Assembly: GCA_040508515.1 (NCBI GenBank)
Contig: JBEVMS010000134.1
Coordinates: 1-6,081, forward strand
Reading direction: 5' to 3'
Origin: JBEVMS01 sp040508515
Lineage (GTDB): Bacteria > Pseudomonadota > Gammaproteobacteria > Xanthomonadales > Rhodanobacteraceae
DNA: 6,081 nucleotides
Notes under the pieces: model-generated
Told to the model about the DNA's origin: nothing
Databases searched by the model: none
Seen by the model: the letters and a program-made list of their open reading frames with translations, nothing else
Shown: piece after piece, positions 1 through 5,288 of the stretch
Layout of the letters: every line of letters starts with the position of its first letter
Position numbering within the stretch: the stretch's first letter is position 1
Translations under genes and position numbers: made by a program

Positions 1-220
1 GGGCTGCAGGCGGCGCGGCGTCGGCGAGAGAGGCATCAGAAAAGAGTCCGCGAGAAATTGCGCACCAATCTAGCGGGCGACCGACGCCATGCCAAGCGAC
101 GGCGACGTGTGGGACGGGCATGCGATCGCCGCCCCATCCGCCTGAACGCCCAGAGACGCGAGCGGCGAGCAACCCGGCGGCGCCATCCAGTGCCGCCATC
201 ACGACGGCGCCGGAGCCGAT
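1..220. other. Unassigned flank downstream of the chemoreceptor gene
   Basis: No gene can be called here with confidence. On the minus strand, the reading frame of the chemoreceptor stays open after its TGA (221-223) all the way to the window edge, 73 codons, but its third-position G+C is only about two thirds, lower than expected for a gene here. A second minus frame, 186 down to 70, gives a 38-residue open frame with high third-position G+C but no visible ribosome binding site. From about 75 down to 37 the base composition becomes more A+T-rich, as in a promoter region. An ATG at 36-34 (minus, peptide beginning MPLSPTPRRLQP) lies 10 nt after a GCGGA, so the next gene could start there and run off the window. 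The arginine-rich plus-strand frames look like antisense shadows. No T-tract terminator is visible. Confidence 0.3.
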
Positions 221-2215
221 TCAATCCAACTGGAACACCCCCACGCTCTGGCTTAAGCCATCGGCCTGCTGCTTGAGGCTGCCGGCCGCGGCCGCGGCTT
301 CCTCCACCAGCGCGGAGTTCTGCTGGGTGGTGTCGTCCAACCGGGTCATCGCGTGATTGAGTTCGCCGATCTCGCGTGTTTGCTGCTGCGAGGCGCGGCC
401 GATCGCGCCGATCAGTTCGGCGACGTCGGCCACCTGACCGCGCACCGCGTCCATGCTGCGTCCGACTTGGCCGACCACCTCGCCACCGGCGTCGACATGT
501 TCGACCGCCGCGCTGATCAACTCGCCGATCTGCGCCGCGGCGGCCTTGGCCTGCTGCGCCAGTTCGCGCACCTGCCCCGCCACCACCGCGAAGCCGCGGC
601 CCTGCTCGCCGGCGCGTGCCGCCTCAATAGCGGCGTTGAGCGCCAGGATGTTGGTCTGGAAGGCGATCCCGTCAATCAGTGCCACCGCCGCCTCGATCCG
701 GTGCGAGGCATCGGTGATCTGCTCCATCCGCCCGACCGCGCCATGCATCAGCAGCGCGTCACGCGCGACCGCCTCGCAGGCCCGCGCCACCAACGCTTCG
801 GCTTGCACCACCGCACGCGCGTTATCGCCGACCTGGCCGGCCAAGCGATCAAGCAGGCCAGCGGTGCCGCGCAGATCCTGCGCCTGCCGCTCGGTGCGTT
901 GCGCCAGGTCGTCGTTGCCACTGGCGATCTGCGCCGTGCTGGACACCATGTTGACGCTGGCGCCACGCACGCCCTGCACGATTTGGCCCAGGCCTGCGCC
1001 AATGCCGTCGATAGCGGCACTGAGCCGACCGATTTCGTCTTGACGGGTGGAGTCCAGCCGTTGGCGTAAATCACCTTGGCTAAGCTGACGCGCGCTGCGC
1101 TCAACGTGCGCCAGCGGCCGTGTGACCGTGCGACGGATCGCCAGGTACATCAAGACGCTGAGCAACACGATAAAGCCCAGCGCCAGCACGACGCACAACC
1201 GGCGCGTGTGCTGCACGCCGCTCATCAGCTCATCCACCGAGGCGGTGCCCACCACCATCCAGCCCCACGTCGGATCGGTGACGAACGCCGCTATGCGCGA
1301 CTGCAACGAGCCATCGGCCGCGCGCCACCGGTAGCTGAGCTGCCCCTGGCCCTGCTTGAGCATCTGCTGCATGAAGGCCTGTCCGGCCGCATCGTGCAGG
1401 CTGGCCGCGGTGACGTTGCCTGCGGCTGCGCCGTGCAGCGACGGATCGACCAGCACGCGGCCGTAGTCGGCACCGGGGCGCGCGTCGATCAGACTATGAA
1501 AACCGAGCTGGCCAATTCGGATCGCGCCGATATCGCGCTGCAACTGCGCCGTCTCATCGCTGATATCGACTCCGACGAAAAGCACGCCCATCACCGTGCC
1601 CGCGCCGTCCAGGATCGGCTCGTAGCGGGTGATGTAGGGCCGCCCGAACAACGTGGCCGGACCGATATAATTTTTACCCGCCAGCAACGGGGCATAGGCC
1701 GGATGGGCATGATCGAGCACGGTGCCGATCGCACGACTGCCATCCTGTTTTTTCAGCGACGTACTGATGCGCACCAACTCGTTGCCGTCATGCACGAACA
1801 CCGTCGCCACCGCACCGGTACGGCGCGTAAACGCATCAGGAATGGCGAAGTCCAGATTCAGCGCATGCGTGCCCTGTAGCAGCACCGGCACGCTGCGTCC
1901 GGCAACCTCCACGCGGCGACTGGGATCGCGCGCGAATGGCGCCTCGTAGTAACTGTGAAATAAGTGACCAAAGCGCTCCACTTCGCCGTGCATCGTGGCG
2001 CTGAAGATGGTCAGCGTGCGCATGACGCCCTGATTGCCACGCGTCAAGTCAAACGCCGCCTGCCGCTTGAGCTCAGCCGATACCGACATACTCATCACCG
2101 CGGTGTACACCGCAAATGCCAACGTCATCAGCATCACCGCCAGCAAGGTCAGCCGGACACCGACCTGCCTGTGTAGCAACGACATTCCACGCCGATTCGA
2201 AACCTTGTTATTCAA
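221..2215 (-). CDS. Methyl-accepting chemotaxis protein with periplasmic double-Cache sensor
   Basis: This is an inner-membrane chemoreceptor of 664 residues that senses a periplasmic ligand and controls CheA through CheW. Residues 1-20 are basic, TM1 is about 21-43, the periplasmic sensor about 44-338, TM2 about 339-361, HAMP about 362-413 (P367, DEIG 393-396), and the signalling hairpin runs to the C-terminus. The sensor matches the Cache_3-Cache_2 fusion type, with STSLKKQDGSRAIGT at 151-165 and LFGRPYITRYEPI at 189-201; its ligand cannot be told. The tip is canonical (IAFQTNILALNAAIEAARAG, 517-536), and about 126 residues on each side fit the 36-heptad class. Oddities: four of five Tsr-type methylation positions are not Glu/Gln, Tsr E402 corresponds to Q548, and the protein ends at VFQLD without a flexible tail or NWETF. 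The TTG start is chosen for its Shine-Dalgarno; an ATG at codon 11 is the alternative. A FliA promoter lies upstream. The family is certain; the exact start is less so. Confidence 0.96.
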   Translation of the reverse strand: MNNKVSNRRGMSLLHRQVGVRLTLLAVMLMTLAFAVYTAVMSMSVSAELKRQAAFDLTRGNQGVMRTLTIFSATMHGEVERFGHLFHSYYEAPFARDPSRRVEVAGRSVPVLLQGTHALNLDFAIPDAFTRRTGAVATVFVHDGNELVRISTSLKKQDGSRAIGTVLDHAHPAYAPLLAGKNYIGPATLFGRPYITRYEPILDGAGTVMGVLFVGVDISDETAQLQRDIGAIRIGQLGFHSLIDARPGADYGRVLVDPSLHGAAAGNVTAASLHDAAGQAFMQQMLKQGQGQLSYRWRAADGSLQSRIAAFVTDPTWGWMVVGTASVDELMSGVQHTRRLCVVLALGFIVLLSVLMYLAIRRTVTRPLAHVERSARQLSQGDLRQRLDSTRQDEIGRLSAAIDGIGAGLGQIVQGVRGASVNMVSSTAQIASGNDDLAQRTERQAQDLRGTAGLLDRLAGQVGDNARAVVQAEALVARACEAVARDALLMHGAVGRMEQITDASHRIEAAVALIDGIAFQTNILALNAAIEAARAGEQGRGFAVVAGQVRELAQQAKAAAAQIGELISAAVEHVDAGGEVVGQVGRSMDAVRGQVADVAELIGAIGRASQQQTREIGELNHAMTRLDDTTQQNSALVEEAAAAAGSLKQQADGLSQSVGVFQLD

Positions 2216-2221
2216 AGCAAG

Positions 2222-2229
2222 TCACCCTT
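2222..2229 (-). promoter_or_regulatory. Ribosome binding site supporting a TTG start
   Basis: The minus strand reads AAGGGTGA here, close to the anti-Shine-Dalgarno complement AAGGAGGTGA, 6 nt before the TTG at 2215-2213. The in-frame ATG ten codons later (2185-2183) has only GTGGA directly abutting it, which is too close to work well. This is why the TTG is taken as the start of the chemoreceptor. Confidence 0.7.
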
Positions 2230-2274
2230 GCACCGACGCACAGAGGCGGGCACCTCCACGAATACGTCGTGCGT

Positions 2275-2301
2275 TTATCGGCAAGCAGGGTAGTTTCTTG
2301 A
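2275..2301 (-). promoter_or_regulatory. Sigma-28 (FliA) promoter of the chemoreceptor gene
   Basis: Reading the minus strand, TCAAGAAA (2301-2294) is followed by an 11-nt spacer and GCCGATAA (2282-2275). The -10 element is a perfect match to the FliA consensus GCCGATAA. The -35 has the TCAAG form known from Pseudomonas-type FliA promoters, and the 11-nt gap between the octamers is the expected one. Transcription would begin near 2268, giving a leader of about 50 nt before the TTG. The site lies in the spacer after ppc, so the receptor can be transcribed with the late flagellar genes independently of ppc. The motif is seen directly; its use is inferred from the class of gene it precedes. Confidence 0.85.
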
Positions 2302-2331
2302 GCGCCGAATGCGACCGCCCTGGCTACACCT

Positions 2332-5040
2332 TTAACCCGTGTTCTGTAGCCCTTGCGCGACGCCGTTGACGCATGTCACCAGCGCACGCAACAAGGCGTC
2401 ATCGCGCTGTTCGCCACCGCGCCAACGTGCCAGCAGATCCACTTGCAGCACGCTCATCGGATCGACATAGGGATTGCGCAGGCGAATCGACATCGCCAAT
2501 CGCGGCTCGTTCTGCAGCAGTTCGTCGATGCCTTTCAGGCGCAAGAGCCAGCGCCGCGTCAGCGCAAACTCAACCTGGATCAGCGCAAAAAACTCCTCAT
2601 GCAGGGCGCCGGACAACTGCGAGAACGCCTCGGCTATGCCCAAATCGCATTTGGCCAAGACCATTTCCACATCGTCCAGCATGTTGCTGAAGAACGGCCA
2701 CTGGCGCGCCATCTCCTCAAGCGCCGGCTCGCCGAACTCAGCCGCGCCGCGCTCCAGGGCGCTGCCCATGCCGTACCAACCGGGCAGGATCGAACGGCAC
2801 TGGGTCCAGGCGAATACCCAGGGAATCGCACGCAGATCCTGCACGCCGCGCATTGAGCGTCGACGCGACGGGCGCGAACCCAAGGTCATCCGCTCGATCA
2901 CATCGATCGGCGTGGCGCTGCGGAAGTAATCCACGAAGCCGGCGCGCTCGACCAAGTCGCGGTAAGCCTGCCGGCTGTAGGCCGAGAGCGCGGCCATCCG
3001 CGTGTGCCAGTGCGGCTCGCGTGCGTCAGCCACGGGCGGGCGCAGGCTAGCGCGCAGCACCGCGCCGACCGTCTGTTCAAGATTGCGTAGCGCCAGCGCG
3101 CGAATACCGTATTTGCGGTGGATCACCTCGCCCTGCTCGGTAACGCGCAGCACGCCAGCTACCGAGCCATAGGGTGAGGACAGCAGCGCCGGGGTGATCC
3201 GCGCGCCGCCGCGGCTGGCCGAGCCGCCGCGCCCGTGGAAAAACGACAACGCGATGCCGGCCTCGCGCGCCACCTCCAGCAATTCCACCTGGGCGCGCTG
3301 CAAGCCCCAGCGTGCGGCCATCGTGCCACCGTCCTTGCCGCTGTCCGAGTAGCCCAACATCACCCACTGACGATCCTCACGCGCAGCCAAATGCCGGCGG
3401 TAGACCGGATCGTCCAGCAGCGCGCGCAAGGTCGCTGGCGCGTGCGTGAGGTCATCCACCGTCTCGAACAGCGGCGCGATATCCAGCGGCACCTGCCGGC
3501 CGTCGTCGATCAGCAAGCCGCCGTAGCGGGCCAGCGCCAGTACCGCCAGTACATCGGCGGCCGAGCGCGCCATGCTGATGATGTACAGGCCGGTCGCCGC
3601 CACGCCGTAGCGCCGACGGGTATCGCCCAAGGTGACGAAAACGTCGTAAAGCTCGGTGACCGCCTCGTACCGGCTGATCGCGAAATGCTCCTTCCCACCC
3701 GCATAAGGCCGCAGCTTCTGGACGCGTTCGGTGGCCTCGCGATGCACCCACTCGGGGTCGTCGAACAAGGCGGCCAGCGCCTCGTCGTGCACTTGCGAAT
3801 CCTGGCGTACGTCCAGCCGCGCCAGATGAAAGCCGAAACTGCGTACGCGACGGATCAAGCGCGCCACCGCGTAGGCACCCGCGTGCAAGCCCCGATGCTC
3901 GGCCAGGCTGTGCGCGATCAGTTGCAGATCGCCAAGCAGCTCATCCACGGACGGATAGCCGTCCGTTTGATTTTCCAAGGTCGCCTGCAGGCGCGCGCCG
4001 ATTAGGATCAACAGGCTGCGATAAGGCATCTCGGCGTGGCGTGGACGTATCTGCGCCGCCGCCACGCTGAAGCGCTCCCGATACTCCTGCAACCGTGCCT
4101 GCAGCTCGGTGGACACGCCGATCCGGCCTTCGCTCTGGCTTAGCAAACGCGCCAGTGCGGCGACATCCTGAAGGTAATGCTCCAGCACGTGCGCGCGCTG
4201 CGATGCCAGGCTGCCGGCGATGGTGGTCGCCCCCACGTTCGGGTTGCCGTCCATGTCGCCGCCGACCCAGGTGGCGAAGCGCAGCAGGGTCGGCAGTCGC
4301 ACCGCCACGCCGTAGACCTGCTGCAACGCCTGCGCCAGCGATTCGTACAAGGCCGGCACGATGCGGTAGATCGGATTGGCCAGGTAGAAGCCGACGTGGT
4401 GGTATTCGTCTTCCACGCTGGGCTGCACCGAGGAGGCTTCGGCCGTCTGCCAGCCGGCCGACAGCGCCATGTAGATACGGTCGTCGTCCTCGGCACGTTC
4501 CTGCGGGGTGCGCGTGGGATCGAAGTTGTCCACCAGCGCCTTGACGATCGCCTGTTCCTTTTCCAGCAACGAGCGGCGCATCGATTCGGTCGGATGGGCG
4601 GTGAACACCGGCTCGATCAGCAACCGCTCCAGCCAGCCCAATAACTCCTCAGCGCTAACACCGTCGGCTTTGAGTTGGGCGAGTACCGCCAGCAGCGACT
4701 CGGGCTGCGGCGCCTTGCCTTCGCGCTGGTAGTCGCGCCGACGGCGAATGCGGTGCACCCGTTCGGCGGTATTCACTGCCTGGAAATACGTGGCGAAAGC
4801 ACGCGCCAGTGCTTCGGCCTGGGCTGCGGCCAAGCCGCTGAGCGAAGCGCCCAGCACATCCACCGCCGCATCCTCGGCGCGCCGTCGGATCGCTTCTGCG
4901 CGCACGTGCTCGACCTGCTCCAACAACGCCTCGCCGCCCTGCTCGGCCAACATGCGGCCGACCATCGCCCCCAGTCGGTGAACGTCTTCACGCAGAGGCG
5001 CGTCGTGTGGCAGGGATTCGATCTGGCGACTTGCGGGCAT
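2332..5040 (-). CDS. ppc: Phosphoenolpyruvate carboxylase
   Basis: Cytoplasmic enzyme that carboxylates phosphoenolpyruvate with bicarbonate to oxaloacetate, replenishing the TCA cycle. It has 902 residues, against 883 in E. coli, and is complete. Catalytic His is H149 in TAHPTE (147-152). The metal and substrate motifs are PLFETVDD (523-530, E526) and GYSDSGKDGG (563-572, D566, K569); the mobile-loop motif FHGRGG is at 601-606 (R604). LRVTEQGEVI (631-640) and SRPSRR (722-727) are also conserved. The residues that bind the inhibitor aspartate in E. coli have counterparts at R604, K797, R855 and N900, the last in the invariant C-terminal QNTG, so feedback inhibition by aspartate or malate is expected. 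Minor oddities are GGDMDGNP (260-267), where E. coli has GGDRDGNP, and SASRGG (607-612) in the loop. The ATG at 5040 has a GGAGA 6 nt upstream. The gene is transcribed divergently from ahcY; no convincing ppc promoter or terminator was found. Confidence 0.98.
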   Translation of the reverse strand: MPASRQIESLPHDAPLREDVHRLGAMVGRMLAEQGGEALLEQVEHVRAEAIRRRAEDAAVDVLGASLSGLAAAQAEALARAFATYFQAVNTAERVHRIRRRRDYQREGKAPQPESLLAVLAQLKADGVSAEELLGWLERLLIEPVFTAHPTESMRRSLLEKEQAIVKALVDNFDPTRTPQERAEDDDRIYMALSAGWQTAEASSVQPSVEDEYHHVGFYLANPIYRIVPALYESLAQALQQVYGVAVRLPTLLRFATWVGGDMDGNPNVGATTIAGSLASQRAHVLEHYLQDVAALARLLSQSEGRIGVSTELQARLQEYRERFSVAAAQIRPRHAEMPYRSLLILIGARLQATLENQTDGYPSVDELLGDLQLIAHSLAEHRGLHAGAYAVARLIRRVRSFGFHLARLDVRQDSQVHDEALAALFDDPEWVHREATERVQKLRPYAGGKEHFAISRYEAVTELYDVFVTLGDTRRRYGVAATGLYIISMARSAADVLAVLALARYGGLLIDDGRQVPLDIAPLFETVDDLTHAPATLRALLDDPVYRRHLAAREDRQWVMLGYSDSGKDGGTMAARWGLQRAQVELLEVAREAGIALSFFHGRGGSASRGGARITPALLSSPYGSVAGVLRVTEQGEVIHRKYGIRALALRNLEQTVGAVLRASLRPPVADAREPHWHTRMAALSAYSRQAYRDLVERAGFVDYFRSATPIDVIERMTLGSRPSRRRSMRGVQDLRAIPWVFAWTQCRSILPGWYGMGSALERGAAEFGEPALEEMARQWPFFSNMLDDVEMVLAKCDLGIAEAFSQLSGALHEEFFALIQVEFALTRRWLLRLKGIDELLQNEPRLAMSIRLRNPYVDPMSVLQVDLLARWRGGEQRDDALLRALVTCVNGVAQGLQNTG

Positions 5041-5046
5041 GGAACA

Positions 5047-5051
5047 TCTCC
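5047..5051 (-). promoter_or_regulatory. ppc ribosome binding site
   Basis: The minus strand reads GGAGA, ending 6 nt before the ATG at 5040-5038. It fixes the start of ppc, and no competing in-frame start with a better site is seen upstream. Confidence 0.75.
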
Positions 5052-5098
5052 GAACTGAAGGGCTAGCCTACCGTGGCGGATCAGACCTAAACAGCGGC

Positions 5099-5129
5099 TT
5101 AGCACAGGGCGTGCGCAACTCGTTACAAT
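5099..5129 (+). promoter_or_regulatory. Probable sigma-70 promoter of ahcY
   Basis: TACAAT at 5124-5129 matches the -10 consensus at five of six positions. It sits about 15-20 nt before the start of the SAH aptamer, where a riboswitch-bearing transcript should begin (predicted start near 5136). The best -35 is TTAGCA at 5099-5104 (four of six), at a long spacing of 19 nt, so the -35 is uncertain. The -10 is flanked by a short inverted repeat, GCGCA (5113-5117) and TGCGC (5131-5135), which may be chance in such G+C-rich DNA. Confidence 0.5.
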
Positions 5130-5144
5130 GTGCGCTTGTGTCTA

Positions 5145-5214
5145 CCCACCGAGGGGCGCTGCGACCGTCAACCACGGCCAGGCTCGGCGGGGATCAACGT
5201 TGCAACGGCGCTCA
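5145..5214 (+). promoter_or_regulatory. S-adenosylhomocysteine (SAH) riboswitch aptamer
   Basis: This matches the SAH riboswitch of beta- and gammaproteobacterial ahcY leaders. The conserved CCGAGGGGCGCTGC (5149-5162), CCAGGCTCGG (5178-5187) and AACGGCGCTCA (5204-5214) occur in the right order and spacing. P1 pairs CCGAG (5149-5153) with CTCGG (5183-5187) and extends past an A5148/C5188 mismatch through CCC (5145-5147) and GGG (5189-5191). An inner hairpin pairs CCGT (5165-5168) with ACGG (5174-5177), with CTG 5159-5161 facing CAG 5179-5181. A small hairpin CGT-TGCA-ACG covers 5198-5207. The pseudoknot pairs GGGCGC (5154-5159) with GCGCTC (5208-5213), with one G-U. In this class SAH binding turns expression on, so that the toxic by-product induces its own hydrolase. 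The aptamer ends 70 nt before the ahcY ATG. No run of U follows, which favours control of translation over termination. Confidence 0.94.
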
Positions 5215-5219
5215 ACCCC

Positions 5220-5288
5220 ATGACCACGCCTCGGCCAGTGACCACTCGCAGTGGACACGCGCCAACCGGCCCGGAGATCCAATCATGA
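5220..5288 (+). other. Possible 22-codon upstream reading frame overlapping the ahcY start
   Basis: An ATG at 5220-5222, six nt after the 3' strand of the aptamer pseudoknot, opens a 22-codon frame (peptide begins MTTPRPVTTR and ends EIQS). Its TGA (5286-5288) overlaps the ahcY ATG (5285-5287) in an ATGA arrangement, the usual sign of translational coupling. There is no Shine-Dalgarno in front of its ATG; the sequence there is aptamer. It may be chance, and I give it low weight as an expressed peptide. Confidence 0.2.
5273..5277 (+). promoter_or_regulatory. ahcY ribosome binding site
   Basis: GGAGA lies 7 nt before the ATG at 5285 and sets the ahcY start. It is embedded in GGCCCGGAG (5268-5276), which can pair imperfectly with CTCGG-type segments upstream, including the 3' strand of riboswitch P1, so it is the likely point of riboswitch control. 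Confidence 0.8.

Noticed and set aside
192..208. Hairpin (GCCGTC / GGCGGC around GTGAT, minus strand) after the chemoreceptor stop as a terminator
   Set aside because: Only 6 pairs with a G-U and no T-tract follow; such hairpins are frequent by chance in this composition.
286..297. Perfect 12-bp palindrome CCGCGGCCGCGG
   Set aside because: It lies in the chemoreceptor coding region and is explained by a run of alanine codons (AAAAA near residues 640-644).
353..1069. Long plus-strand open frame (238 codons) across the chemoreceptor gene
   Set aside because: It lies antisense to the conserved signalling domain. Its product is Arg/His/Ala-rich with no recognisable domain, as expected of a shadow in G+C-rich DNA.
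1076..1879. Plus-strand open frame (267 codons) antisense to the receptor sensor domain
   Set aside because: His/Arg/Gln-rich shadow of the Cache-HAMP coding region; nothing supports expression.
2251..2266. GAGG-N6-CCTC inverted repeat in the ppc-receptor spacer as a ppc terminator
   Set aside because: Four pairs only and no T-tract; it also lies downstream of the FliA promoter start.
3235..4005. Plus-strand open frame (256 codons) inside ppc
   Set aside because: Antisense shadow of strongly conserved PEP carboxylase sequence, with no domain and no ribosome binding site of note.
5061..5068. GGCTAGCC palindrome upstream of ppc as an operator
   Set aside because: An 8-bp palindrome alone is weak evidence, and no known regulator site matches it.
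5111..5135. GCGCA/TGCGC inverted repeat and GTGCGC direct repeat around the ahcY -10 as a repressor site
   Set aside because: Arms of five bases with a 13-nt gap are likely by chance here; the riboswitch already explains ahcY control.
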